A DNA stretch of 64,000 nt from Paenibacillus senegalensis JC66 (lineage in GTDB: Bacteria > Bacillota > Bacilli > Paenibacillales > NBRC-103111), in contig NZ_HE610957.1 in assembly GCF_000285515.1 (NCBI RefSeq), positions 594,858 to 658,857 on the forward strand, read 5' to 3'. The translations under genes were made by a program, and so were the position numbers. Every line of letters starts with the position of its first letter. Position 1 is the first letter of the stretch. Positions 8,214-17,167 of the stretch are shown one piece after another. Under the pieces are notes generated by a model. It ran no database searches, was not told where the DNA came from, and worked only from the letters and a program-made list of their open reading frames with translations.

Positions 8214-8729
8214 CAAGAACAAATTTTATTAATAAATACAGAGATCTCGTCAAATAATACACAATAAAACACCGCTGAACTAAAGTTCAGCGGGAACACA
8301 AAACTGGGTGACATGACATTATTCTAACTACATTATATCATTTTAACTACTACTTCTTTCTGTCATTATTTGTGGTATGTTTTACCTCACTATAGGTTAC
8401 AATGGCGAACCGCCTGCACCAAACGCATCTGTTAAATGCTAATGGGAATTAATTCCTATTTAAGTACTGCTTTCATATGCGTGGCCAGTTCGTGTGATCA
8501 TAAGGGAGCGTGCAACACGGTATTACCAAACCGCCCTGGCAGATCGTTCATTAGATCCACACTTTTTGAAGATGGCTCGACTTCATGTAACACGAACGTT
8601 CTAAGTTTATTGTAATGCAACTTTAAGCTACTACAGTTCCCGATTCCCGGAATACGCGCCGGTTGCTATTTTAAAATTGAACACTGGGAGGATTTACAAT
8701 GAAAACAGTGATGTCTTCTTCAGTTCTGG
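8214..8729. other. AT-rich intergenic region with an isolated hairpin
   Basis: No gene is visible. A perfect 10-bp inverted repeat CCGCTGAACT-AA-AGTTCAGCGG (8272-8293) is flanked by A/T runs and resembles a terminator reading on the minus strand, though no gene ends there. The rest up to the palindromic array is featureless. Confidence 0.4.
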
Positions 8730-9075
8730 CACAACTCCGGCATGAAACTGGCCAAGGTTGGCGGGGTTCGCGGGCTTGCTTCCTGCAGTTTGTACGAAAT
8801 GTCGTACAAATTCAGGGGTTGAAGGGCGATTACGGGTGATTTGTATGAAACGTCGTACAAATTCAGGGGATTGAAGTGCAATTACCCAAGATTTGTATGA
8901 CAAATCGTACAAAGGAAAGGAATTGAAGGGAGATTACCCAATATTTGTGTGGCAAATCGTACAAATGCAGGGCTTTAAGCTAATAAGGAGCTGCAGCCAG
9001 TGTTTCAGACGAAATTTCGTAGCAAGTTATGTGATTGAGGTACAATTACCCGAGATTGCTCATCATGCGGGGAGT
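8730..9075 (+). repeat. Copy A of a ~345-bp palindromic-array repeat
   Basis: Four 22-bp palindromes of the form TTTGTACGA-N4-TCGTACAAA at 8789-8810, 8840-8861, 8892-8913 and 8944-8965, plus a degenerate fifth at 9004-9025, recur every 51-52 bp (60 for the last). The sequences between them are also related (GGATTGAAGNGCGATTACCC). The whole unit is repeated in inverted orientation at 46607-46951. Short ORFs through it are by-products of the palindromes. Confidence 0.85.
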
Positions 9076-9102
9076 TTACGCGGGGGGTTATTTTTAACAA
9101 AA

Positions 9103-9122
9103 AGAGCACCCAAGATGGGTGC
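9103..9122 (-). terminator. Terminator after the sulfurtransferase gene
   Basis: GCACCC (9106-9111) pairs with GGGTGC (9117-9122) and on the minus strand is followed by CTCTTTTTG. It lies downstream of the sulfur gene group. Between it and the gene, 9190-9270 is unusually GC-rich, without coding evidence. Confidence 0.6.
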
Positions 9123-9365
9123 CTCAGATTATCGAGAACGTCCTACCTCATTTCCCAGCTATCCTTTGTCAGGTTTGCTTCTCAGCACTTGGTCCCCGTC
9201 TGCGGCGGCGGCCGCTGGGCCCTCCGCTGCGCTTGCGAGCGTCGCCCTTGGGCGGGACACTGCCGGCTCTGTCTGTCTCAACTGTCACGGGAGCCTGGTT
9301 CATAACCCGGAATATCCGGCAAATTATAGGGTGCTAGTTCTTTCCAGTATTCGGATAGTGAACTA

Positions 9366-10214
9366 TTACTCTTCTCCCGTCGCGATCGGATTGCCTTGAT
9401 AGCTGATCCAGTCGCTCCAGCTCCCGGAATAAAGCTTCACGTTCTTATAGCCGGCTTCTTTTAATGCCAGCACATTCGGGCAGGCAGAAATACCGGAGCC
9501 GCAGTAAACGATAAGCTCCTGATCAAGCGGAAGGTCAGCAAACCTCTGCTTTTGCGCATCCGCTGCCTTCCATCTTCCCTGCTCATCCCGGCCATCCTTC
9601 CAGAAATAATGCTTCGCTCCGGGAATATGCCCGGCGACAGGATCAAAAGGAGCTTCCTCCCCCAAATACTGGGCCAGATCTCTAGAATCAATCAGTGTAA
9701 CCCGGTCTTGATCCAGTGCTGCCTTAACCTCCTCCTGATCAGCAAGCCAATCCTCTTGCGGTTCAGGAACGAAAACAGCCGGCTCTGGCTCTGTCAACTC
9801 TGTAGACAATGGGCGCCCTTCCCGCTCCCAAGCTTTAAATCCCCCGTCCAGCACATAAACTTTTTCATGTCCTAAATAGCTCAAAATCCACCACAGCCGG
9901 GCGGAAGCCGGATCTCCTTCATCATCATAGACAACAACCAGTCGATCGCGAGAAACCCCTAACTGGCCTAATGTATCAGCCAGTTGTTTAATCGATGGGA
10001 GCGGACTGCGTCCCCCATGCTTTTGCGCAGGTGCGGTCAAGTCTTTCTTGAAATCTACAAAAACCGCGCCAGGAAGATGACCTTGTTCATAGGATGTGCG
10101 TCCATAGTCCGGTTTACCGGGAGCGAAGCGAACATCCAGCACAGTTAGCCCGCCTTTTTCCAACCGGGCTTCCACCCAGTCCCCGTTTACGATAGCACTT
10201 GCTTTGGCACTCAA
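9366..10214 (-). CDS. Thiosulfate/3-mercaptopyruvate sulfurtransferase (two rhodanese domains)
   Basis: 282 aa with tandem rhodanese domains: an inactive N-terminal half (VVVYDDEGDPASARLWWIL) and a C-terminal half with the persulfide cysteine at about residue 238 in YCGSGISACP. The CGSG(I/V)SA/TA loop is characteristic of mercaptopyruvate-type enzymes. I choose the TTG at 10214 because AAAAGGAGGG lies 8 nt before it; the ATG at 10238 has no such site. It follows the ABC transporter genes in the same direction, so a role in handling sulfur released from imported sulfonates or similar compounds is likely (inference). Confidence 0.88.
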   Translation of the reverse strand: MSAKASAIVNGDWVEARLEKGGLTVLDVRFAPGKPDYGRTSYEQGHLPGAVFVDFKKDLTAPAQKHGGRSPLPSIKQLADTLGQLGVSRDRLVVVYDDEGDPASARLWWILSYLGHEKVYVLDGGFKAWEREGRPLSTELTEPEPAVFVPEPQEDWLADQEEVKAALDQDRVTLIDSRDLAQYLGEEAPFDPVAGHIPGAKHYFWKDGRDEQGRWKAADAQKQRFADLPLDQELIVYCGSGISACPNVLALKEAGYKNVKLYSGSWSDWISYQGNPIATGEE

Positions 10215-10297
10215 CTTGGTTCCCTCCTTTTCATTCATGGAGATGGCCGGTCCAAATGCCGGCTTATTTTTAAACTCACCATAGACAGCATAAGAAT

Positions 10298-11071
10298 CTA
10301 AATGATATATTCTAAATCTTCCTGCGTCTTAATGTCATAGATCGCCGCGTAAATATCATTCTGAACCTTTAACAGCTCCAGATCGTCCCGTTTGCGCGGG
10401 TGTTTCTGCGGGATGTGGAAGATCTGATTGATTTTCCCAGGCCGGGCTGAAAGCAAGACAACCCGGGTGCCCAGAAACACCGCCTCGGACACGTCATGGG
10501 TGACAAAGACTACCGTTTTCTTTTCCTTTTTCCAGATCTCCAGCAAATCATCCTGCAGCTGCAGCCGCGTCAAATGGTCGACAGCACCGAACGGCTCATC
10601 CATCAATAGGACCTCCGGCTCGTTCGCCAGCGCTCTGGCAATGCCGGCCCGCTGCCGCATACCTCCGGATAATTGATGCGGATATTTTTGCTCGAAACCG
10701 CTTAAGCCTACCATTTTCAGATAACTTTGCACCCGCTCGCGCCGTTCTTTTTTATCCGCTCCCCGCATTTCCAGGCCCAGTTCCACGTTGCGCGAAACCG
10801 TTCTCCAAGGATATAGGGACGGGTCCTGAAAAACAACTCCAAGCCGCTTATCCGTTCCCTTCATCACTTCCCCGGCGAACCTCACCTCCCCGCTGCTTGG
10901 TCTTTGCAGTCCGGCGAGAATTTCCAGAAGCGTGCTTTTTCCGCAGCCGCTCGGTCCGAGTAGGCAGACAAATTCGCCATCTTGAATCGTGAGGTTAATA
11001 TGCTGCAGCGTCTCTACGGGAGTATGACCTTCATAAATTTTACCGACATCTTTCACTTCAAAGCCTGCCAT
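10298..11071 (-). CDS. ssuB: ABC transporter ATP-binding protein, nitrate/sulfonate/taurine family
   Basis: 257 aa. Walker A GPSGCGKST (39-47), signature LSGGM (134-138), Walker B VLLMDEP (154-160) and the H-loop in VFVTHDVSEA are intact. The sequence type is SsuB/TauB/NrtD. AAGGAGGG precedes the ATG. It follows the solute-binding protein by 31 bp and belongs with the frameshifted permease upstream. The substrate is probably an aliphatic sulfonate or another organosulfur compound, judged from the neighbouring monooxygenase and sulfurtransferase. Confidence 0.88.
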   Translation of the reverse strand: MAGFEVKDVGKIYEGHTPVETLQHINLTIQDGEFVCLLGPSGCGKSTLLEILAGLQRPSSGEVRFAGEVMKGTDKRLGVVFQDPSLYPWRTVSRNVELGLEMRGADKKERRERVQSYLKMVGLSGFEQKYPHQLSGGMRQRAGIARALANEPEVLLMDEPFGAVDHLTRLQLQDDLLEIWKKEKKTVVFVTHDVSEAVFLGTRVVLLSARPGKINQIFHIPQKHPRKRDDLELLKVQNDIYAAIYDIKTQEDLEYII

Positions 11072-11102
11072 AGGTGAAATCCCTCCTTACGGGCACACTT
11101 CC

Positions 11103-12125
11103 TTACGGATTTCCTTGAGGAATGAAGCGCAAATCCACGATTTGCTCCACATCATAGATTTCTTCCTGGAAGCCCAGGTCCAATTGAATTTGCTGCGTTT
11201 CCACCAAATGGTCAAAATTAACATCGGGATTATTTTCCCACAGCACCATTTCGCGTTCTAACGCTTGATCGAGAATTTCCGGTTCAATCGTTGTATTAGT
11301 AAGATAATATTCTTTGAATTCATCCAGGTTGTCCTTAGCATATTGCTGTGATTTAAAATATGCACAGAGCAGTTTCTCCAGGAGCTCCGGTTTTTCGTTT
11401 ATAAAATCCTGATTTGCAGCCAGCACACCCGTGTGAAAATTCGGCAGGTAGTCCCAACCGGTAGCCAGCAGCTTGCCTTTTCCTGTGCTTTCCGCCAAAG
11501 ATGCGAACGGTTCATGGATGATCGTCGCAGACACTTGGTTTGCTTCCAGGCTGGCAAAGGCTGCTTCATGACTGCCATTCGCTACAAAATTCACATCATC
11601 ACCAGTCAGTCCGTGAGCTTGCAAAATCGTTTGCGTATACACATCAAGTCCGCTGCCGAAAACTCCGGAACCGACGTTTTTCCCTTTCAGATCCTCAATC
11701 GATTCAATGTCATTGTTAGCAATCAGATAGAAGGGGCCCTTCGTCCGGAACATCGAGGATACAATTTTGATTGGGGCGCCTTTCCCTGCGGATACAATGG
11801 CGGCAGTCGTGTTGACATCGACCACATCCACCTCTTTGCTAACCAGCCCGGCTATCGGGTCTTTAAGGGTAACGAACTCGACATCGAGACCTTCTTCCTC
11901 GAAAAAGCCCTTCTCCGCACCAAAGTGAACGGCCAGACCGCTTACTCCGGTAAAGGCAGCGTAGGTTACTTTTTCCAGCGCTGCAGCTGGCGGCTCACTG
12001 TTTGCTGTCCCGTTGGCGGGACCAGTCGCTCCGTTATTGGGAGCATCGTTTCCTGCGCAGCCTGCAATTAACAGGGAGATTATGAGGAAATATAGAGCTG
12101 ACGTTATAGTTTTGTTTGGTTTCAT
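11103..12125 (-). CDS. ssuA: ABC transporter substrate-binding lipoprotein, SsuA/TauA type
   Basis: 340 aa. A lipoprotein signal with lipobox LIAGC (Cys23) is followed by a Gly/Asn-rich linker and an NMT1/SsuA-like periplasmic-binding fold (VTYAAFTGVSGLAVHFGAEKGFF, then GSGVFGSGLDVYTQ). The protein would be anchored outside the membrane and deliver substrate to the SsuC/SsuB pair. GAGGTGA precedes the ATG. The gap to the permease is filled entirely by 63-bp tandem repeats, unusual for genes of one transporter. Confidence 0.87.
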   Translation of the reverse strand: MKPNKTITSALYFLIISLLIAGCAGNDAPNNGATGPANGTANSEPPAAALEKVTYAAFTGVSGLAVHFGAEKGFFEEEGLDVEFVTLKDPIAGLVSKEVDVVDVNTTAAIVSAGKGAPIKIVSSMFRTKGPFYLIANNDIESIEDLKGKNVGSGVFGSGLDVYTQTILQAHGLTGDDVNFVANGSHEAAFASLEANQVSATIIHEPFASLAESTGKGKLLATGWDYLPNFHTGVLAANQDFINEKPELLEKLLCAYFKSQQYAKDNLDEFKEYYLTNTTIEPEILDQALEREMVLWENNPDVNFDHLVETQQIQLDLGFQEEIYDVEQIVDLRFIPQGNP

Positions 12126-12141
12126 GGGGGGTCACCTCAAA

Positions 12142-12402
12142 GTTTTGGATAAACATGAAGAAATAGTAATGTTGGACAAAACTTTCTTCGAAAGCATAGG
12201 CTTAGTTTTGGATAAACATGAAGAAATAGTAATGTTGGACAAAACTTTCTTCGAAAGCATAGGCTTAGTTTTGGATAAACATGAAGAAATAGTAATGTTG
12301 AACAAAACTCTCTTCGGAAGCATAGGCTTAGTTTTGGATAAACATGAAGAAATAGTAATGTTGGGCAAAACTTTCTTCGGGAGCATAGGCTTAGTTTTGG
12401 AT
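12142..12402. repeat. Tandem repeat, 63-bp unit, four copies plus 9 bp
   Basis: Units start at 12142, 12205, 12268 and 12331, with a partial unit from 12394. The first two are identical over most of their length and later ones differ at a few positions. The repeat starts exactly at the permease stop codon and ends just before the ssuA ribosome site. Because 63 is a multiple of three, both strands show open 21-residue repeats, but no ribosome site supports translation. Each unit holds a small CTTTC/GAAAG hairpin. Confidence 0.9.
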
Positions 12403-13332
12403 CAGCCGCTTTTCCACTTTAAAAAAACCTTTTTCTCCAGCAGATCAATACAGGTGAGAAGAAGCACGGAAACTCCTGTTACGATTGTGATCAGAGCAAA
12501 TGCTTGAGCCGTATCATACAGCGAAGTCGCCTTGACCAGCAAATTACCGAGACCGTCCTTGGAGCCAAGCATTTCTCCGAATAAAGCTCCTACCAGTCCG
12601 GTCGCTGCGGAAACCCGCAAACCAGCGAAGATAGCGGGAACCGCCGAAGGCAAAATCACTTTCGTTACGGTCTGCATAGGGGTCGCCTCGAACACACGAG
12701 CTACCTTCAAGTGATTCTCTGCCGCTTGCTTGACGCCGGTAATTGTATTAAACGCGATTGTAAAGTAACAGAACAGAAACACTATGGCGATTTTATGAGG
12801 CATCCCGATTCCAAGCCACAGCATCATCAGCGGGATGATCGTGACCTTCGGTACAGCCATTAATGCGCCGAGATAGGGGCGGAAAAAAGCTTCAGCTCCT
12901 TTAACCAGCACAAGCACCAAGCCGGTGGCAATCCCCAGCACAGCCGCAAGACTATATCCGGCAAAAAAATTCCGCCAAGGTTACGTAAAGCGCACTATAA
13001 AAAGCAGACTGGGTAGACAGCTCGGCAATTTTACTCAGTACATCCGTGGGGGCGGACAAATACAAGCTGTTTACGATCCCCTGACGAACAACAAATTCGC
13101 AAATCCCTAGAAATACGATCAGCAATCCGAGCTGTCCGGCCAACCGTTTGCGTTTAACAGTGCGAGCTGTCGATTGGTCGTTTGATCTTTTGCGCTCCGC
13201 CTTTGCCTTTGCTTCTCCAGTCGCATTGTCTTGCAAGGAAGGAGCTGCCGACCGCGGAGCCCCGGAAGATTCCGCATGAGGCGCTGATTTGGGCACCGTC
13301 GACGGTTGCGATGAACCGAGCTTGCGATCCAT
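12402..13332 (-). pseudogene. ssuC: ABC transporter permease (SsuC type), split by a +1 frameshift
   Basis: Two adjacent frames together encode one permease of about 305 aa. The first (13332-12952) has a long polar N-terminus, one membrane helix and ends ...YVTLAEFF then CRI-stop. The second continues from AGYSLAAVLGIATG and carries the permease core, including the EAA-like region. The break lies at a run of seven A on the plus strand (12963-12969); removing one base restores the frame. It may be a real mutation, a sequencing error, or tolerated by transcriptional slippage. The remaining sequence shows no other damage. Confidence 0.8.
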
Positions 13333-13399
13333 ATCTGATCACCACCTTTTTTATCCCTTGATCAAACTTGCTAATATCGGGAATTGACGAATTTATAGA

Positions 13400-14749
13400 T
13401 TAAGCATTCTCAACCTTCTGGAATCGGTTTTCGGGGCGGCTTAGGCCGAGGTGATCACGGAAAGTATTCCCGCTGTATTCCTTACGAAAAATGCCTTTCT
13501 TCTGCAATTCCGGTACCACCAATTCGAGAAAATCATCCAAACCGCCCGGCATATATGGCGGGCAGACGTTGAATCCGTCCGCGGCTTCGCCGACGAACCA
13601 TTCTTCGATTAGATCAGCGATTTCTTTGCCGCTGCCTACTACGAGCAGATGCCCTCTCACCGTAACGGTAAAATAGTAGAACAGCTCACGCACGGTGATC
13701 GCCTCTCTTCCATTCGCCTTTTGGGCCAGCTTGATCCAGTTGGCGCCATCGTGATTGACTGACTTTATGATCTCCTCACTCAACTCGTCGTCCAGCGCTG
13801 CAGGGGATAACTCAACCCCAATCCGCCTGGACAATTCACTTAAGTCAAAATTCGTTACCAGCAGTTCATTCATCCTGCGGTAGATATCGCGTGCTTCCTC
13901 AGAGGTTCGTCCGACGATGGGCACAAGTCCCGGCATAATCGTCACTTCATCACGGGTACGGCCAAACCCGGGGAGCCTTCCTTTAATGCTGGAGTAAAAC
14001 TCCTGGCCATCTTCAATGGAGCGCTGAGCGGTAAAAATAACATTCGCCACCTTCGCACCCAAATCTCTTCCCCGCTCCGAGGTTCCTGCCAGTACTAATG
14101 GCAGCTGACCTTGTACAGGGCGGACAATATTCAGAGGCCCTTCCACGGAGAAGAAGTCTCCTTTATGGTGCAGCTTGTGAACCTTGGCTGCATCAGCGAA
14201 CATCCCGCTCTCTTTGTTCATGGGGAGGGACTCATCCTCCCAGCTGTCCCACAGCTTAGTGACTACATCCACGAACTCTTCAGCGTAATCATAGCGCCGG
14301 GCGTTATCCCAATGCTCTTCACGGCTGAAGTTCAGTGCGGCTGTCGGGTCAGCACCGGTAACTATGTTCCACGCAGCACGCCCACCGCTCAAATGATCGA
14401 GCGAAGCAGTTAGCCGGGCAATATGATAGGGCTCTGCATAAGTCGTATTGGCCGTAGCAATCAAACCGATTTGCTTCGTTACAGCAGCCACATAAGCAAT
14501 CATCGTAAACGGCTCCAGCCGTGTCATTTGTGATGGAAAAATATGCTGCATATCCGGGCTGCTGGACAGGCGGTCGCCTAGAAAGAAATAGTCAAACTTG
14601 GCTCTTTCCAGCTTTTGCGCCACTTCTGCTATAAAATCAGGGCGGTAAGCCCCATCCGCCTTGCCTTCCGGAAGTCTCCAGCCTGCCGGATGATAGCCGG
14701 TTGCAAATAAAAACAGCCCCAGATGCAATTCTCGTTCGGATTTACTCAT
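13400..14749 (-). CDS. LLM-class flavin-dependent monooxygenase, NtaA/SnaA/DszA family
   Basis: 449 aa, the usual length of this two-component FMNH2-dependent group. Landmarks are the N-terminal LFLFATGYHPAGWR, FLGDRLSS, RLEPFTMIAYVAAVTKQIGL, AAWNIVTG and PLVLAGTSERG. Members oxidise sulfur compounds (DszA), nitrilotriacetate or related substrates; the flavin reductase partner is not encoded nearby. It lies 67 bp upstream of the permease in the same direction, which supports oxidation of an imported organosulfur compound (inference). Confidence 0.88.
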   Translation of the reverse strand: MSKSERELHLGLFLFATGYHPAGWRLPEGKADGAYRPDFIAEVAQKLERAKFDYFFLGDRLSSSPDMQHIFPSQMTRLEPFTMIAYVAAVTKQIGLIATANTTYAEPYHIARLTASLDHLSGGRAAWNIVTGADPTAALNFSREEHWDNARRYDYAEEFVDVVTKLWDSWEDESLPMNKESGMFADAAKVHKLHHKGDFFSVEGPLNIVRPVQGQLPLVLAGTSERGRDLGAKVANVIFTAQRSIEDGQEFYSSIKGRLPGFGRTRDEVTIMPGLVPIVGRTSEEARDIYRRMNELLVTNFDLSELSRRIGVELSPAALDDELSEEIIKSVNHDGANWIKLAQKANGREAITVRELFYYFTVTVRGHLLVVGSGKEIADLIEEWFVGEAADGFNVCPPYMPGGLDDFLELVVPELQKKGIFRKEYSGNTFRDHLGLSRPENRFQKVENA

Positions 14750-14934
14750 GTGTTTAACACCCTCTATATTTATTTTGAATGCACGAAATTAACCATAGAC
14801 TATTACATATTTTGCTTATGAGAATACTTGGTTTGAAACAATAAAATGACTCTGGAATGTTATGCCTAGATTAGAGCTGGTCTGATCGCAGCAACAGTAC
14901 ATACTCCACTTCCTATTAGGCTGCTGGCAGCTGC

Positions 14935-15924
14935 TCACTTTATTATGCCTAACTCCCGTGCCGCCGAATCGATCGTTTCCAGCTCCTCAATGCTCAGTCT
15001 ATGTTCGATATGCTGCAAGGAAGACTCCACCTGTTCCCGCTTGGAAGCCCCAAGAATGGCTGACGTTACACCTGGGCGGCCGAGCACCCACACTAAAGCA
15101 AACTGGGCAAGTGTCCAACCGCGGCTTTCAGCAAGCGGACGAATGGCTTCAACTAAAGCAAGCCCCGGATTCTTACTAAGCAATTGCTTGAGCCGGGCTT
15201 CTCCCGCCGCCAGTCGAGAGCCTGCCGGGGGCTGTTCCTGTGCTTCGCTATACTTACCGGTCAGTATTCCGCGTCCAAGCGGGCTATACACGATAACACC
15301 GGTTTTCTCCGAACGGGCAAAAGGAAGCAGTTCGGTTTCAATCTCGCGGGAAATTAAACTATATTCCGGCTGCACGCTTTCAAATCGGTGAAGCCCCTTA
15401 GCCTCACTAATTCCTTGAGCTTTCGCAATTTGCCAAGCAGCAAAGTTGGAGCAGCCCATGTAACGAATTTTGCCCGCAGTGATCAGATCATCCAGAGCAC
15501 GCAGCGTTTCCTCCAGCGGAGTATCTGCATCGAAGCGGTGAACCTGGAACAAATCGATATAGTCGGTTTGCAACCTTTTCAAGCTGTTCTCTACCGCCCG
15601 AATAAGATGATACCGGCTTTGTCCCGCATCGTTGACACCGAGCCCGACTCTGGCATGAGCCTTGGTTGCCAGCAAAACCTGATCTCTGCGGCCTTTGAGC
15701 AATTCGCCAAGAATAGCCTCGGAGTCGCCGTGCCGGGTCGGATCATTCAGATCCATTCCTTTGCCGTATACATCAGCCGTGTCTATCAAATTGATTCCAT
15801 AATCCAACGCACAGTCCAGCACTTGAGCGGAAGCCGCTTCATCGATCCAACGGCCGAATGCCATCGTGCCCAGACTGACTTCGGAAATTTTCAACCCTGT
15901 TCTGCCTAATCGATTATATTTCAT
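14935..15924 (-). CDS. Aldo/keto reductase
   Basis: 329 aa TIM-barrel oxidoreductase. The catalytic tetrad is visible in part: Asp48 and Tyr53 in DTADVYG, Lys88 in ATKAH and His in FQVHRFD. The C-terminal NADPH-binding segment ends with ILGASKREQVE. The subfamily resembles YvgN/YhdN-like general reductases, so the substrate cannot be named. AAGGGGG precedes the ATG. Its upstream region carries a strong promoter, a structured leader and a terminator (16037-16288), so this gene heads the sulfur group and may be conditionally transcribed. Confidence 0.87.
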   Translation of the reverse strand: MKYNRLGRTGLKISEVSLGTMAFGRWIDEAASAQVLDCALDYGINLIDTADVYGKGMDLNDPTRHGDSEAILGELLKGRRDQVLLATKAHARVGLGVNDAGQSRYHLIRAVENSLKRLQTDYIDLFQVHRFDADTPLEETLRALDDLITAGKIRYMGCSNFAAWQIAKAQGISEAKGLHRFESVQPEYSLISREIETELLPFARSEKTGVIVYSPLGRGILTGKYSEAQEQPPAGSRLAAGEARLKQLLSKNPGLALVEAIRPLAESRGWTLAQFALVWVLGRPGVTSAILGASKREQVESSLQHIEHRLSIEELETIDSAARELGIIK

Positions 15925-16036
15925 CTATTCAGAATGCCCCCTTCTTAATTCTGCTGCTATCCTAGTTGAAAATGCGAGCCGCTACCCCTTTTTCCTCACC
16001 TCGAGGTAAGCCCTCGTCTAAAACGGCCAATCTGAG

Positions 16037-16089
16037 CAATAAAAAAACAGCCTGAAGACATCATGAAAATGAAAGATGTCTCCGGCTGT
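16037..16089 (-). terminator. Terminator/attenuator hairpin before the aldo/keto reductase
   Basis: Transcript arms ACAGCC..AGACATC and GATGTCT..GGCTGT enclose a 12-nt loop and are followed by seven U residues. It could end transcripts of the hydrolase gene upstream, but a strong promoter lies between, so it more likely ends or attenuates the leader transcript starting near 16253. Confidence 0.8.
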
Positions 16090-16288
16090 CCGGTAGAATC
16101 AAGTGAGCTGGGGTATTAAGGCTTAACATATGGCCTGCCCTTAATAGTTAAGCGGACGGACCAGTGAGCTCCCTTGGCGGGGTAGCTTATACGGAATCCG
16201 ATCGTGAATTAGCTTAACGTTCAAGCGCTAAAACCCAGTTGTCTCATCGGATAAGTGAAAGTATAGCATGCTAATCAGACCTCGTCAA
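16090..16288 (-). promoter_or_regulatory. Promoter plus structured leader (riboswitch or small RNA candidate)
   Basis: TTGACG (16288-16283), 17 nt, TATACT (16265-16260) is a near-consensus promoter. The ~165 nt before the terminator contain ATCCGAT (16252-16246)/ATCGGAT (16202-16196) pairing, a TTAG..CTAA hairpin at 16232-16210, and two interleaved helices: GCTTAAC (16153-16147) with GTTAAGC (16127-16121), and TATTAAGG (16146-16139) with CCTTAATA (16121-16114). I see no S-box, T-box, cobalamin or c-di-AMP riboswitch signature. Confidence 0.6.
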
Positions 16289-16310
16289 CAATTGTTTCTA
16301 TATGGAACTC

Positions 16311-17030
16311 CTATTCAACTGTTTGATTAGGCTGGTCCAAAGTGGAGCGGAAATAACTTAATGCCAAGTGATTATAAATTTCCGGCCTTACCGCGTTTAC
16401 CATTTGGCCTGCAGAAGGAATCAAGCCTGCTGAAATTTTCGGGTTGAGGTCGGCAAACTGATTCGCCGCATCACGTTCATGCTTTTCATTAGCCCCATTC
16501 AGAATCAGAGTGGGCACTTTCAATTCTTTAATCATAGAATCTGTGAATACCGGATAATTGAAAGTAAAATCCTCCAGCACTGAAGTCAGGGTGTTAAACC
16601 ATCGCTCACCGTGCATCTCGCGGAAGCGGCTGGCCAATTTGGGATCATGATTCTGGATATTCATTAAATAATCATACTGCCGGCGCATGGTCCCTTCCAT
16701 ACTTTCAGGAATATGCGGAGTGTACCCGCTTACAATGATAGCTTCATATATTTCGGGCTTGCGGAGTGCGGAGTGAAGGACTAGGGAAGCTCCTAATGAC
16801 AGCGCTATACAGCAGCCTTTGCCGCGATCTGTGATTTCCTCTATTAACCATTGCACTGCTGCCTCAAAGTAGGGTGTTGATGCGTCAACCTTATTATTTC
16901 CGTGTCCCGGCAGATCAAGGGGGATGACTTCAAACCATTCCGACATTCCCTCCAGCACATGGACAAAGTGACTCTCAGCCGTACCCATCAGGCCATGGAG
17001 CAAATAAAGGCGTTTCTTTTCTGGATTCAT
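16311..17030 (-). CDS. Alpha/beta hydrolase
   Basis: 239 aa. The oxyanion region YLLHGLMGT, DLPGHGNN and the nucleophile elbow IALSLGASL (Ser near residue 80) are clear. A C-terminal NGANEKHERD supplies the usual acidic residue, but the expected catalytic His context is changed to SAGQMVNAVRP, so activity is not certain. It resembles MenH/BioH-like small hydrolases without a recognisable specific role. A GAGAGGGG ribosome site precedes the ATG. It appears monocistronic. Confidence 0.8.
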   Translation of the reverse strand: MNPEKKRLYLLHGLMGTAESHFVHVLEGMSEWFEVIPLDLPGHGNNKVDASTPYFEAAVQWLIEEITDRGKGCCIALSLGASLVLHSALRKPEIYEAIIVSGYTPHIPESMEGTMRRQYDYLMNIQNHDPKLASRFREMHGERWFNTLTSVLEDFTFNYPVFTDSMIKELKVPTLILNGANEKHERDAANQFADLNPKISAGLIPSAGQMVNAVRPEIYNHLALSYFRSTLDQPNQTVE

Positions 17031-17167
17031 ACCTGCGTTTCCCCTCTCTTAATTTGATCTACCTCAAATTCTATGAGAAGTATTTTCGATTTCATGACTA
17101 CATTTTCGTACTGCCACTTCCCTTTTTCTGGTATCTCCTCTCATTTTAGCATAGTTTGGATAAAAAA

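Noticed and set aside
8694-8912. Small ORFs with MYDxSYK repeats in the palindromic arrays
   Set aside because: The residues are just the palindrome read in one frame; no ribosome site, and they are not preserved between the two copies.
8789-9025. CRISPR array (22-bp repeats, ~30-bp spacers)
   Set aside because: Spacers are similar to each other and to the inverted copy at 46.7 kb, repeats are palindromic and diverged, and there are no cas genes.
9119-9337. Coding potential in the GC-rich block near 9.2 kb
   Set aside because: Plus-strand frames lack ribosome sites and the block contains only short GC-rich inverted repeats.
12132-12386. 84-aa protein made of 21-residue repeats between ssuC and ssuA
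   Set aside because: It arises because the 63-bp repeat is divisible by three; the opposite strand is open too and neither has a ribosome site.
16090-16260. S-box (SAM-I), T-box or c-di-AMP riboswitch before the aldo/keto reductase
   Set aside because: The conserved core sequences of these classes could not be found by eye; a covariance search is needed to be sure.
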